A stretch of 64,000 nucleotides of DNA from Pseudomonas chlororaphis subsp. chlororaphis (GTDB lineage: Bacteria; Pseudomonadota; Gammaproteobacteria; Pseudomonadales; Pseudomonadaceae): NCBI RefSeq assembly GCF_003945765.1, contig NZ_CP027712.1:1364001-1428000 (forward strand), given 5' to 3'. Every line of letters begins with the position of its first letter. Position 1 is the stretch's first letter. The notes under the pieces are model-generated. The model was not told where the DNA came from, ran no database searches, and saw only the letters and a program-made list of their open reading frames with translations. The position numbers and the translations under genes were made by a program. Shown here in pieces: positions 42,505 to 51,189 of this stretch.

Positions 42505-43512
42505 ATGTTGTCCAGAACCCTGCTGTGCCTTGCCGTTTTCAGTACCGCCACGCCTTTGCTCGCCGATACCGTCTGGTTGAAGAACGGTGACCGTCTGAGC
42601 GGCAAGATCAAAGTGTTCGACGGTGGCAAGTTATTGATCCAGACCGAGTATGCCGGGGCCATCCCGATCGACTGGAAGCAGGTCAAGACGCTGGAGAGCG
42701 ATCAGGAACTGCTGGTCAAGCAGGATGCCTACACCGGCGAGAAGGCCAAGTCCCTGCACGCGGCGGAAGACGGCAAGGTCACCCTGGCCAATGGCGAGGC
42801 GCCGAAGACTGTCGAGCTGGCGAGCATCCAGCAGATCATGAAGCCCAAGCCGGTGGTCGAGGACCTGGTATGGAAGGGCAATGTCGACATAGCGCTGGAT
42901 TATCAGCGGGCGGAAAAGGACACCGACGACTACGACATCGACTTCAAGACCTCGGCGCGCCACGGCAAATGGCGGCACACGGCGGAAGGCGAGTACAACC
43001 GCGAATTCCAGAACGATGTGGTCACCACCGACAACTGGCGCGGCGAATACGCACTGGACCGCTTCCTCACCGATAAATGGTTCTGGCAGGGGCGGTTGAA
43101 TTACAAGCGTGACAAGGTCGAGGAGCTGGCGCGCCAGCGCGTGGTGGGTACCGGTCCGGGTTACCAGTTCTGGGATAACGAATTGGGTGCGTTCTCCCTG
43201 GGTTCGCTGCTCAACCGCACCGACTACGAGTACAAGGATGGCGGCAAAGACAACTTCTATTCCCTGGCCATGAAGTGGGACTACAACCGTTACCTGATTG
43301 GCAAGCGGGTCGAGTTGTTTACCAATGGCGAGGTGGGGCGGCCGCTGTCCAATATTGCCGATTACGCCCTGGATGCCGAGATCGGCCTGCGCTACAAGGT
43401 CACGGAATGGGCGTCGCTCAACCTCAAGGCCGAACGGGACATCATCAGTGGCACCAAGGACAGCAATCTCAACAAGACCCGCTACACCGCGGGGTTTGGC
43501 GTCGCCTGGTAA
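42505..43512 (+). CDS. DUF481 outer-membrane beta-barrel protein (YdiY-like)
   Basis: The 335-residue protein has a signal peptide (MLSRTLLCLAVFSTATPLLA), a small N-terminal domain (TVWLKNGDRLSGKIKVFDGGKLLIQTEYAGAIPIDW), and a C-terminal barrel of alternating strands (DIALDYQRAEKDTDDYDIDFKT ... RYTAGFGVAW) ending in aromatic W. DUF481 barrels are of unknown function. ATG 42505 is chosen over TTG 42493 because of the standard signal peptide, although no strong ribosome site precedes either. Confidence 0.82.
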   Translation: MLSRTLLCLAVFSTATPLLADTVWLKNGDRLSGKIKVFDGGKLLIQTEYAGAIPIDWKQVKTLESDQELLVKQDAYTGEKAKSLHAAEDGKVTLANGEAPKTVELASIQQIMKPKPVVEDLVWKGNVDIALDYQRAEKDTDDYDIDFKTSARHGKWRHTAEGEYNREFQNDVVTTDNWRGEYALDRFLTDKWFWQGRLNYKRDKVEELARQRVVGTGPGYQFWDNELGAFSLGSLLNRTDYEYKDGGKDNFYSLAMKWDYNRYLIGKRVELFTNGEVGRPLSNIADYALDAEIGLRYKVTEWASLNLKAERDIISGTKDSNLNKTRYTAGFGVAW

Positions 43513-43531
43513 GCTCGCAGGCCTGGAAATG

Positions 43532-43566
43532 AAAAAGTCCCGCGGTTTGCACTCGCGGGACTTTTT
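43532..43566. terminator. bidirectional terminator
   Basis: AAAAAGTCCCGCG / CGCGGGACTTTTT stem lies 20 bases after the DUF481 gene and before the convergent MORN-variant gene. T-runs are on both strands. Confidence 0.92.
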
Positions 43567-43616
43567 GTTTGGCAGCGGGAAGAGGGCTGTCTCAATAGCG
43601 CTGCGTTATGTCAGCC

Positions 43617-45035
43617 TCAACTGCATGCACCTTGACGGGTGCCCGTCTGGTACTGGCATTCGCTCTGCAGGCTGCCGTCCTCGTTCCAGAGACGCATCCA
43701 GCCATGCTCTTTGCCATCCAGGTAATCGGTCGATGATTCCATCTGACCGCTGTCGTACCAGGTGACGGCGGGGCCTTCGAGTTTCGCGTCCTTGTAGACC
43801 TTGTGCTCCTTGAGCTGGCCGTTGTCGTACCAGGTCTTGAAGTCGCCCTGCTCGCGGTGCTGTTCATCCCATTGCCACTGAAGCGTCTGCACGCCCTGTT
43901 CGCTCCAGAGGGCATAACTGCGCTGGGTGCCGTGTTCGTCGTTGAATTGCTTCTGCTTTACCTTGCCGTTGGGGTGGTACTGGATTTGCCAACCCACGGG
44001 CTGGTTGTCCACGAAGTCGACTGTGCTTTCCAGTGTGCCGTCAGGGTAATAGGACGGGCTGGGGCCGACTTTCTTGCCGGCAACGAACTGCCCGCTGTCT
44101 TTGATCTTGCCATCCGGGTAATAGCTGGTGATCGGGCCGTCCGGCAGATTCGCCCGGTAGGTGATGCGCCCGACCCGCTTGCCGTTCTCGTCGTATTCCA
44201 GGTATTCGCCGTCGACGCGTTTGCCCTGGCGCCAGTTATAGGACTCGGCGACTTTTCCATTGTCGTGGTAGGTGCTCTGCCAGCCCTCGAGGAGGCCGTC
44301 CCTATAGTTCGAGCGTTTAACCACGACACCGCTCTCGGAGTAGGTCAGCGCTTCTCCCTGGCGTTTGCCATTGAGGTCATAGCCAGCGCTGTGGCGGACC
44401 TGGCCGTCCGGATAGTAGGTTTTCGAGGTGTGAACAGCCTTGCCCGAAACGAAGTCTTCGGTGCTGACGAAATAGTCCCGGCGCAGGGTGCCTGATTCGA
44501 CATAGAAGATTTTCGCGTTCCAGGCTTTTTGCCGCTTGTCGTAGCTCATCGGCATCGTCAGGAAGTACGAGGCCTGGCCTTGGCCCGTCGGCGAATAACG
44601 CTCGTCGAGGTAGAGCTTGCCGTCGACCTGGGATGCAGTCAGCTCGCCGCATTCCTCGGTGGTGCAGGGCCGGACCTTTTCGAAAAAGGCTCGTTTTCCG
44701 TCGCAGTCTGAGAGGGTCAGCAGGAGTGGGGTCTGGTCATCGATCAGTTGCTGGATTTCTTCCAGGGCCTGGCCGAACGACTCCGCGGGGATGCCTGAGG
44801 ATTCAGGGGTGAGGTAAACCTCGTTGCTGCCGCAACGATGGGCGCTGGAAAGCTCCAGCAGTACCGCGCGTCGCAACTCGGGTTGTTGCTGCGAGTCCTT
44901 GGCAATGTAGCTGGCGCCGCTGTCCATGCCGACGATGATCGTTGGATGGTCGGGGCGAGGTGTGGCGTTGAGTGCGAGAGGGAGGGCGAGTGTGAGCACC
45001 GCTGCGCTCAACAACTTCCGGTGTCTGAACGGCAT
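43617..45035 (-). CDS. exported protein with YwqK/MORN-variant repeats
   Basis: The 472-residue protein has an N-terminal signal peptide (RKLLSAAVLTLALPLALNA) and an N-terminal domain of about 190 residues with several cysteines. About 11 repeats of the type YYPDGKIKDSGQF / WYDSGQMESSTDYLDGKEHG follow, each about 23-25 residues. Such repeats occur in YwqK-type proteins, sometimes annotated as antitoxins, but there is no toxin gene beside it and it is exported, so that label should not be taken as a function. The start could also be at 45074. Confidence 0.75.
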   Translation of the reverse strand: MPFRHRKLLSAAVLTLALPLALNATPRPDHPTIIVGMDSGASYIAKDSQQQPELRRAVLLELSSAHRCGSNEVYLTPESSGIPAESFGQALEEIQQLIDDQTPLLLTLSDCDGKRAFFEKVRPCTTEECGELTASQVDGKLYLDERYSPTGQGQASYFLTMPMSYDKRQKAWNAKIFYVESGTLRRDYFVSTEDFVSGKAVHTSKTYYPDGQVRHSAGYDLNGKRQGEALTYSESGVVVKRSNYRDGLLEGWQSTYHDNGKVAESYNWRQGKRVDGEYLEYDENGKRVGRITYRANLPDGPITSYYPDGKIKDSGQFVAGKKVGPSPSYYPDGTLESTVDFVDNQPVGWQIQYHPNGKVKQKQFNDEHGTQRSYALWSEQGVQTLQWQWDEQHREQGDFKTWYDNGQLKEHKVYKDAKLEGPAVTWYDSGQMESSTDYLDGKEHGWMRLWNEDGSLQSECQYQTGTRQGACS

Positions 45036-45111
45036 CCTGCAGTTTCCATATGATTGTCCGAGGGGGCGGATCATATAGCCTGGGTGCCATTAAGCAAAAA
45101 CATCCGGGCAC

Positions 45112-45144
45112 AAAAAAGCCCCGCTTTGAGGGCGGGGCTTTTTT
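45112..45144 (-). terminator. cold-shock gene terminator
   Basis: AAAAAAGCCCCGC / GCGGGGCTTTTTT stem lies 16 bases after the cold-shock gene stop, with T-runs on both strands. Confidence 0.9.
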
Positions 45145-45160
45145 ACTGTTTCAGTACAAG

Positions 45161-45370
45161 TTAGATAACTTGAACTTCTTCAGCTTGCATGCCTTTCTGA
45201 CCGCGGGTAGCGATGAAAGAAACCTGTTGGCCTTCTTTCAGGCTTTTGAAGCCGTCGGATTGGATAGCTTTGAAGTGTACGAACAGGTCGTCACCGGATT
45301 GTGGAGTGATGAAGCCGAAGCCTTTTTCATCGTTGAACCACTTAACGGTACCGGTTTGGCGATTAGACAT
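45161..45370 (-). CDS. CspA-family cold-shock protein
   Basis: The 69-residue protein has [18 protein letters not shown] (RNP1) and DLFVHF (RNP2), the single cold-shock OB-fold. It binds single-stranded RNA and DNA. The gene has a leader of unknown length upstream (toward 45600), where cold-shock genes usually carry regulatory RNA structure. Several paralogues normally exist in Pseudomonas, so no specific symbol is given. Confidence 0.95.
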   Translation of the reverse strand: MSNRQTGTVKWFNDEKGFGFITPQSGDDLFVHFKAIQSDGFKSLKEGQQVSFIATRGQKGMQAEEVQVI

Positions 45371-45722
45371 GGTGTATCTCCTTGGACAAAGTTAACTGCG
45401 ACTCAGGAAAAGCCCTGGCCGAGACTGAGTGCAAAGAGCAGGAAAAATTCTTGGAGATGGTTGGATCGAAATTCAACATCGTGTAGAGATTCTCAGTGAC
45501 ACAAGCAGCACAGTGGCGCCACCTTAACCCTTTTTCCGGAACCTGCCAATGTTCTTTGCGAAGGATTCGCGCTTTTAGTGACTGGCGGTGCCGTACATAC
45601 CTTCCAGCCCGCAAGTATTGCGGCTTTCAGCGAGAAAAGCGGCCCAGACTTTGAACCCGCAGGCGCACCCCGGTAAGATGCCGGACAGAATTTTTCCACC
45701 TCGCTATTTCAGGACACCCGCC
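45371..45722. other. 352-base divergent region, csp leader and dcd promoter
   Basis: It is AT-richer near the csp gene and contains no convincing gene. It probably includes the long 5' untranslated leader of the cold-shock mRNA and the dcd promoter. Confidence 0.5.
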
Positions 45723-46289
45723 ATGAGCATCAAATCGGACAAGTGGATTCGCCGCATGGCGCAAGAGCACGGCATGATCGAGCCTTTCGTGGAGCGCCAG
45801 ATGCGCGGCGAAGGCGCGGAGCGGCTGATTTCCTTCGGCGTGTCGAGCTACGGCTACGATGTGCGTTGCGCCGATGAGTTCAAGGTGTTCACCAATATCA
45901 ATTCGGCCACCGTCGATCCGAAAAACTTCGACGCCGGCAGCTTCGTCGACATCAAGAGCGACGTGTGCATCATTCCGCCGAACTCCTTCGCCCTGGCCCG
46001 CACCGTCGAGTACTTCCGTATTCCGCGCAACGTGCTGACCATCTGCCTGGGTAAAAGCACCTACGCCCGTTGCGGCATCATCGTCAACGTCACCCCCCTC
46101 GAGCCTGAGTGGGAAGGTCACGTGACCCTGGAGTTCTCCAACACCACCACCTTGCCGGCGAAGATCTACGCCAACGAAGGCGTGGCGCAGATGCTGTTCC
46201 TGGAGTCCGACGAAGAGTGCGAAGTGTCCTACAAGGACCGTGGCGGCAAATACCAGGGCCAGCGTGGCGTGACCCTACCGCGTACCTGA
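45723..46289 (+). CDS. dcd: dCTP deaminase
   Basis: The 188-residue protein begins [22 protein letters not shown]. It has [46 protein letters not shown] (with the catalytic glutamate) and [12 protein letters not shown]. It converts dCTP to dUTP for thymidylate synthesis. Length agrees with the gamma-proteobacterial enzyme. Confidence 0.97.
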   Translation: MSIKSDKWIRRMAQEHGMIEPFVERQMRGEGAERLISFGVSSYGYDVRCADEFKVFTNINSATVDPKNFDAGSFVDIKSDVCIIPPNSFALARTVEYFRIPRNVLTICLGKSTYARCGIIVNVTPLEPEWEGHVTLEFSNTTTLPAKIYANEGVAQMLFLESDEECEVSYKDRGGKYQGQRGVTLPRT

Positions 46290-46394
46290 GTCGTTCATCT
46301 GACAAATAGCGGGAATTCCTCAGCGGGCAGATACTCTAACCAGAGACTGCCCCGGTTTGCGCACAGCGGACCGTGCTTAGCTCAGGAGTGCCTC

Positions 46395-46601
46395 ATGAAG
46401 ATCGATCCGCTTATAAGCGCCACACTTGCCAGACTTGAGCCCAATCAGGTCGGCGTCCTGGCCTGGTCATTGCTGGCGCACCCCAGCGCGGCAGGCGGCA
46501 TTCCCGGTCAACCCGACCCGGACACCCCGCAACCCGCCGAGCCGACCGAACCTGGCGAACCGACCTTGCCGGACGAACCGCCTCCCGCTCCTGTCGCCTG
46601 A
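46395..46601 (+). CDS. small proline/glutamate-rich protein, unknown function
   Basis: The 68-residue protein begins MKIDPLISATLARLEPNQVGVLAWSLLAHPS. It ends in a low-complexity PEPT-like tail (PDTPQPAEPTEPGEPTLPDE). A good ribosome site (CAGGAG) lies eight bases upstream, and a strong terminator follows, which supports expression. No family was recognised. Confidence 0.6.
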   Translation: MKIDPLISATLARLEPNQVGVLAWSLLAHPSAAGGIPGQPDPDTPQPAEPTEPGEPTLPDEPPPAPVA

Positions 46602-46616
46602 CTGACGCCAACTCAT

Positions 46617-46659
46617 AAAAAAGGCCAGCCCGCCGGACTCCACCGGCGGGCTGGCCTTT
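46617..46659. terminator. bidirectional terminator
   Basis: AAAAAAGGCCAGCCCGCCGG / CCGGCGGGCTGGCCTTT stem between the small protein gene and the convergent ABC operon. Confidence 0.93.
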
Positions 46660-46678
46660 GTCCATAGTGGCGCCTGGC

Positions 46679-47443
46679 TTACTTCAGGTTACCGCTGAGG
46701 AACTGCTGCAAGCGCTCGCTCTTCGGATTGCCCAGCACCTCTTCCGGCGCGCCTTCCTCTTCCACCAGGCCCTTGTGCAGGAACAGCACCTGGCTCGACA
46801 CCTTGCGGGCGAAACTCATTTCATGGGTGACCATGATCATGGTCCGGCCTTCCTCGGCCAGGCCCTGGATCACCTTGAGCACTTCGCCCACCAGCTCCGG
46901 GTCGAGGGCCGAGGTGGGTTCGTCGAACAGCATCACTTCCGGCTCCATCGCCAACGCCCGGGCAATTGCCACCCGCTGTTGCTGGCCACCGGAGAGAAAG
47001 GCCGGGTACTGGTCGGCCACACGGGGGAGCAGGCCGACCTTGTCCAGGTAGCGCCGGGCGCGGTCTTCGGCGTCCTTCTTGCTGATCCCCAGCACCCGGC
47101 GCGGCGCCATGGTGATGTTCTCCAGCACCGTCATGTGGCTCCACAGGTTGAAATGCTGGAACACCATGGCCAGACGGGTGCGAATCCGTTGCAGCTCGTC
47201 GGCGTCGGCCACGTGCATGCCATGGCGGTCCTTGACCATGCGGATCGGCTGGCCATCCAGGCTCATGGCGCCGTCGTCCGGGGTTTCCAGGAAGTTGATG
47301 CAGCGCAGAAAGGTACTTTTGCCCGAGCCGCTGGCGCCGATCAGGCTGATGACGTCGCCGGTCTTCGCCTTGAGCGAAACACCTTTGAGCACTTCATTGT
47401 CGCCATAGCATTTATGCAGGCCTTCAATGGTCAGTTTGTACAT
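46679..47443 (-). CDS. aotP: basic amino-acid ABC transporter, ATPase (AotP/HisP-like)
   Basis: The 254-residue ATPase has Walker A GASGSGKST (residues 36-44), a Q-loop FQHFNLWSHMTV, signature LSGGQQQRVAIARAL, Walker B VMLFDEPTSALD and the switch His in MVTHEM. The insert with HGMHVADADELQRIRTRL is typical of HisP/AotP. ATG 47443 with GAGG upstream gives the family N-terminus. It is last gene of the operon; no argR follows, unlike the P. aeruginosa aot operon. Confidence 0.85.
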   Translation of the reverse strand: MYKLTIEGLHKCYGDNEVLKGVSLKAKTGDVISLIGASGSGKSTFLRCINFLETPDDGAMSLDGQPIRMVKDRHGMHVADADELQRIRTRLAMVFQHFNLWSHMTVLENITMAPRRVLGISKKDAEDRARRYLDKVGLLPRVADQYPAFLSGGQQQRVAIARALAMEPEVMLFDEPTSALDPELVGEVLKVIQGLAEEGRTMIMVTHEMSFARKVSSQVLFLHKGLVEEEGAPEEVLGNPKSERLQQFLSGNLK

Positions 47444-47456
47444 GGGGCATGCATCC

Positions 47457-48575
47457 TCAAGGCGAAAGTAGGTAGCCGCTGCGATAGGCTTCGCGGCCAG
47501 CGACATGGGCGATCACCATGCCGGCGGTGGCCATGCGGCGCAGCGAGCGGGCGTAGAGCAGGCCGGCGCAGCTGCAATGAATGGGGGTGACGCGATCGTT
47601 GATCGGGTCGATGACTTCGGCCACCTGTTGCCCGGCTTCGAGGTACTCCCCGGGCAGGGCGGTGAACACCAGCAGGCCGCCCACGGGCGTGGCCACAGGT
47701 TCTACGCCGGCCAGCGGGGTGGCAGGGTAGGGCAACTCGGGCATGGGCGGAGCCTCGCCGGCGATAGCGCCGAAATGGCTCAGATAATCCAGTATGGCTT
47801 GGCAATCCCGGCTGGCCAGGTCGTGGTTGACGTCGCCCTGGCCGCGCAGCTCGACGGTGACCGAGAAGCTGCCGTGGGGAATGGCGAAGCGCTCGCCGAA
47901 ACGCTGCTGCAATTGCCACCAGAGCAGGGTGAAGCACTCGTCGAACGACTGGCCGCCGGAGTTGGTGGCCAGCAGGCAAGCTTGCGAGCCGATATAGCGG
48001 GCCAGCGGTTCGACCTGCGGCCAGGCCTCGGGCGTGGTGTACAGATGGGCCACGGCTTCGAAATCGCAATGCAGGTCCAGCACCATGTCCGCGTCACAGG
48101 CCAGGCGCTGCAGGGCCAGGCGCTGGGACTGCAACTGGGTGCCGGCGGTCTGCCGCGCCAGGGCGTTGCGCAGGCTGGCGCGGATGATTTCACGGTTATG
48201 CCGCGGATCGTCGCCCAGTTGGCCTTCGATGTCGTTGCCGACCTCTTCGCCGAGGTCGAGGAACCAGCGATTGAAGTTCTGCCCGCTTTCCAGCTCGTAG
48301 CGGCCCAGCGGCACGTCCATCAGCACCTGTTCCAGGCCGGCCGGGTTGGCCACCGGGACCAGGACGATTTCGCTGCGCAGGCGGCCCTGGGTCTCCAGTT
48401 CCGCCAGGCGTGCCTTGAGGAGCCAGGCCACGAGCATGCCCGGCAGTTCATCGGCGTGCAGCGACGACTGGATGTAGATCTTGCCTTCGGCCCGCTCGGG
48501 GCCGAAGTGAAAGCTGTGGATCTGGCGCGAGGTCCCCGGTAGCGGGGCGAGCAGATCATGAGTCTGTTGGCGCAT
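47457..48575 (-). CDS. aotO: succinylglutamate desuccinylase/aspartoacylase-family protein (AotO-like)
   Basis: The 372-residue zinc carboxypeptidase-like protein has IYIQSSLHADELPGMLVAWLL (HxxE zinc motif), VANPAGLEQVLM, FNRWFLDL and VLDLHCDFEAVAHLY (zinc His). The family deacylates amino acids. It sits between permease and ATPase genes as AotO does in P. aeruginosa. Its substrate is not known; processing of an imported acylated amino acid is a reasonable guess. The open frame runs on to 49334 but that is shadow. Confidence 0.83.
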   Translation of the reverse strand: MRQQTHDLLAPLPGTSRQIHSFHFGPERAEGKIYIQSSLHADELPGMLVAWLLKARLAELETQGRLRSEIVLVPVANPAGLEQVLMDVPLGRYELESGQNFNRWFLDLGEEVGNDIEGQLGDDPRHNREIIRASLRNALARQTAGTQLQSQRLALQRLACDADMVLDLHCDFEAVAHLYTTPEAWPQVEPLARYIGSQACLLATNSGGQSFDECFTLLWWQLQQRFGERFAIPHGSFSVTVELRGQGDVNHDLASRDCQAILDYLSHFGAIAGEAPPMPELPYPATPLAGVEPVATPVGGLLVFTALPGEYLEAGQQVAEVIDPINDRVTPIHCSCAGLLYARSLRRMATAGMVIAHVAGREAYRSGYLLSP

Positions 48576-48595
48576 GGATGATGATTTGCCTTGTT

Positions 48596-49306
48596 CTAGT
48601 GAGTCGGCCCGAGGAAGGCCAGCCAGCGGCGTTCGGCGAGGCGGAACAGGCCGACCAGGGCGAAGGTCACGGTGAGGTAGATCAGCGCGGCGATGCCGAA
48701 GGACTCGAAGGTCATGAAGGTGGCCGAGTTGGCGTCGCGGGCGACTTTCAGCACATCCGGGATGGTTGCGGTGAAGGCCACGGTGGTCGAGTGCAGCATC
48801 AGGATCACTTCGTTGCTGTAGTAGGGCAGCGAGCGGCGCAGGGCCGACGGCATGATCACATAGGCGTACAGCTTCCAGCCGCTGAGGCCGTAGGCCTTGG
48901 CCGCCTCGACCTCGCCATGGGCCATGCTGCGGATCGCCCCGGCGAAAATCTCCGTGGTGTAGGCGCAGGTGTTCAGGGCGAAGGCGAGGATGGTGCAGTT
49001 CATCGCGTCGCGAAAGAACGCATCGAGCACGGGCTGGGCGCGGATCGCGGCGATGCTGTAGATCCCGGTGTAGCAGATCAGCAGCTGGATATAGAGCGGC
49101 GTGCCGCGAAACAGATAGGTGTAGAACTGTACCGGCCAGCGTAGGTAGAGCTTGGGCGAGACCCGGGCGATGGACAGCGGGATCGACACCAGGAAACCGA
49201 TGAAGATCGAGGCGCTGAGCAGCCACATGGTCATGGCCAGGCCGGTGATGTTGTAGCCGTCGCTGTAGAGGAAGGGTCTCCAGTATTCCTGCAGGAGCTC
49301 GATCAT
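48596..49306 (-). CDS. aotM: basic amino-acid ABC transporter permease (AotM/HisM-like)
   Basis: The 236-residue permease has about five membrane segments and the EAA loop GEVEAAKAYGLSGWKLYAYVIMPSALRRSLPYYSNE that contacts the ATPase. It overlaps the companion permease by four bases. It is expected to form a heterodimer with AotQ. Confidence 0.86.
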   Translation of the reverse strand: MIELLQEYWRPFLYSDGYNITGLAMTMWLLSASIFIGFLVSIPLSIARVSPKLYLRWPVQFYTYLFRGTPLYIQLLICYTGIYSIAAIRAQPVLDAFFRDAMNCTILAFALNTCAYTTEIFAGAIRSMAHGEVEAAKAYGLSGWKLYAYVIMPSALRRSLPYYSNEVILMLHSTTVAFTATIPDVLKVARDANSATFMTFESFGIAALIYLTVTFALVGLFRLAERRWLAFLGPTH

Positions 49307-50031
49307 CGCACCGCCTCCCGCGAGCCCGCGGCATAACGGCGTTCGAGCCAGCGCAAGACGATGTTGGAGGCGCTGGTGATGACCAGGTAGATCAACGCCG
49401 CCAGGACCAGGAAGTAGAACAGCTGATAGGTGCTCTTGCCGGCATCCTGGGCCGCCTTGACCAGGTCGGCCAGGCCGATGATCGACACCAGCGCGGTGGC
49501 CTTGAGCATCACCATCCAGTTATTGCCGATACCTGGCAGGGCAAAACGCATCATCTGTGGAAACACCACGAAGCGAAAACGCTGGCCGCGCTTGAGGCCG
49601 TAGGCGGTGGCGGCTTCTATCTGCCCGCGCGGCACGGCGAGGATGGCGCCACGGAAGGTTTCGGTGAAGTACGCCCCATAAATGAAGCCCAGGGTGATGA
49701 CCCCGGCGCTGAACGGGTCGATCTCGATGTATTCCCATTCCATGAAGTTGGTGAAGGTGGTCAGCCAGGTTTGCAGGCTGTAGAAAATCAGCAGCATCAG
49801 CACCAGGTCCGGTACGCCGCGGATCAGCGTGGTGTAGAGCTGGGCGGGCAGGCGCAGCAGGCCCAGCCGCGAGAGTTTGGCGCTGGCGCCGAGCAGGCCG
49901 AGCAGGACACTGAGTAACAGCGACAATACCGAGAGTTTGATGGTCATCCAGGTGCCTTCCAGCAACAACGGACCGAACCCCTTGAGGCTGAAGGCGGAAA
50001 GCCCAAGGGTTTGCAGAAGTTCTTCGAACAT
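49303..50031 (-). CDS. aotQ: basic amino-acid ABC transporter permease (AotQ/HisQ-like)
   Basis: The 242-residue permease has hydrophobic segments from LSVLSLLLSVLLGLLGA onward and the EAA loop GQIEAATAYGLKRGQRFRFVVFPQMMRFALPGIGNN. It starts 57 bases after the binding-protein gene, with a hairpin between, so it is probably translated at a lower level than the binding protein. Confidence 0.86.
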   Translation of the reverse strand: MFEELLQTLGLSAFSLKGFGPLLLEGTWMTIKLSVLSLLLSVLLGLLGASAKLSRLGLLRLPAQLYTTLIRGVPDLVLMLLIFYSLQTWLTTFTNFMEWEYIEIDPFSAGVITLGFIYGAYFTETFRGAILAVPRGQIEAATAYGLKRGQRFRFVVFPQMMRFALPGIGNNWMVMLKATALVSIIGLADLVKAAQDAGKSTYQLFYFLVLAALIYLVITSASNIVLRWLERRYAAGSREAVR

Positions 50032-50052
50032 AAATCAGAGACCTGTGGCGAT

Positions 50053-50082
50053 AAAAAAGGCGCCCATCGAGGATGGGCGCCA
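50053..50082 (-). terminator. intra-operon hairpin after binding-protein gene
   Basis: GGCGCCCATC GAG GATGGGCGCC is a 10-bp perfect stem followed, in the minus-strand direction, by a T-run (AAAAAA on plus). It lies between the binding-protein gene and the permease genes and would keep permease expression below that of the binding protein. Confidence 0.8.
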
Positions 50083-50087
50083 GGACC

Positions 50088-50870
50088 TTATTTACCGCTG
50101 TAGAGATTCAGATCGCCAAAGTGCTTTTTCTGAATGGTGGCGTAGGTGCCATCGTCGTGTAACGCTTTGATACCTTTATTCAGAAGGTCCTTGAGCTCTT
50201 TGTTACCTTTGGAGATACCGATAGCTGTCTTGGCCGGCAGCAGCGGGCTGTCCACTGGCTTGCTCACTTCGTAGTCGGCGCCTTGTGGCGACTTCAGGAA
50301 GCCCAGCTCGGCTTGCAGCATGTCCTGGATCGACGCATCGAGACGCCCGGAGATCAGGTCGGCATACACCTGGTCCTGGTTCTGGTAGGCCTGGGTTTTC
50401 ACTCCGGCCTTGTCCAGCACGGCCTTGGCGTAGGCTTCCTGGATGGTGCCCTGCTCGTAGCCGACAGTCTTGCCCTTGAGCGAGGCGGTGTCTTCGGTCA
50501 GGCCGGAACCTTTCTTGAACACGAAGGAAGTCGGGCCGGAGAACAGTTCGTTGGAGAAGTCGATGACTTTCTCGCGGGCCGGGGTGACGGTCATGGATGA
50601 GATCACACCGTCGAATTTATTGGCTTTGAGGCCCGGGATCATGCCGTCGAAGTCGCTTTCGACCCATTTGCACTTGACCTTCAGTTCGGCACAGATGGCA
50701 TTGCCCAGATCGATGTCGAAGCCGGCCAGGCTGCCGTCGGCGGCCTTGGATTCAAAAGGTGCGTAGGACGGGTCAACGCCGAAGCGCAGTTCCTTGTATT
50801 CCTTGGCCAGCGCGGAACCGGCGGCCATGCAGAGAGCCAGTGCAGAAAGGGTCAGCAATGCTTTTTTCAT
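50088..50870 (-). CDS. aotJ: basic amino-acid periplasmic binding protein (AotJ/HisJ-like)
   Basis: The 260-residue protein has a signal peptide (MKKALLTLSALALCMAAGSALA). The class II amino-acid binding domain includes ELRFGVDPSYAPFESKAADGSLAGFDIDLGNAICAEL and DFDGMIPGLKANKFDGVISSMTVTPAREKVIDFS. The two-cysteine loop (CAELKVKCKWV) is typical of lysine/arginine/ornithine or histidine-binding proteins. The exact ligand cannot be fixed without experiments. Confidence 0.85.
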   Translation of the reverse strand: MKKALLTLSALALCMAAGSALAKEYKELRFGVDPSYAPFESKAADGSLAGFDIDLGNAICAELKVKCKWVESDFDGMIPGLKANKFDGVISSMTVTPAREKVIDFSNELFSGPTSFVFKKGSGLTEDTASLKGKTVGYEQGTIQEAYAKAVLDKAGVKTQAYQNQDQVYADLISGRLDASIQDMLQAELGFLKSPQGADYEVSKPVDSPLLPAKTAIGISKGNKELKDLLNKGIKALHDDGTYATIQKKHFGDLNLYSGK

Positions 50871-51189
50871 TATTCAATCCCTAAAAACCAATATGAGCGC
50901 TTGTGGCGCATTAGTACTGTTACTGCAAAGCGTCAGACTTAATGAAAGTAGCAATTTCCGAACCAGAGTCCCGAACAAGTGTTTTAAAAGGTGGTGCGAG
51001 AGCCTGCCATGGGGCGGCCGCGCCCCAAAAAAGAGCGTGTGGGAGGCCTTGCATCAATAGGGCGCGTGGGAGATTTCGAGTAGGAAAGGGCGCGGCTGCC
51101 GAGAGCGTGGCAGGGCCGGATCGGTGAGGGGATTGAAGCGTTACCGGGCGCAAGCCCGCCCCTTGTGCAGAGGGGCGGGCTGGCCAGTG
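50871..51189. other. 319-base region upstream of the ABC operon
   Basis: It contains the operon promoter and leader and, near 51153-51181, a GC-rich hairpin AGCCCGCCCC / GGGGCGGGCT just past the quiP stop that may end quiP transcription. No gene was recognised. Confidence 0.5.

Noticed and set aside
43617..45035. Toxin-antitoxin system suggested by YwqK similarity
   Set aside because: The protein is exported and there is no toxin-like neighbour.
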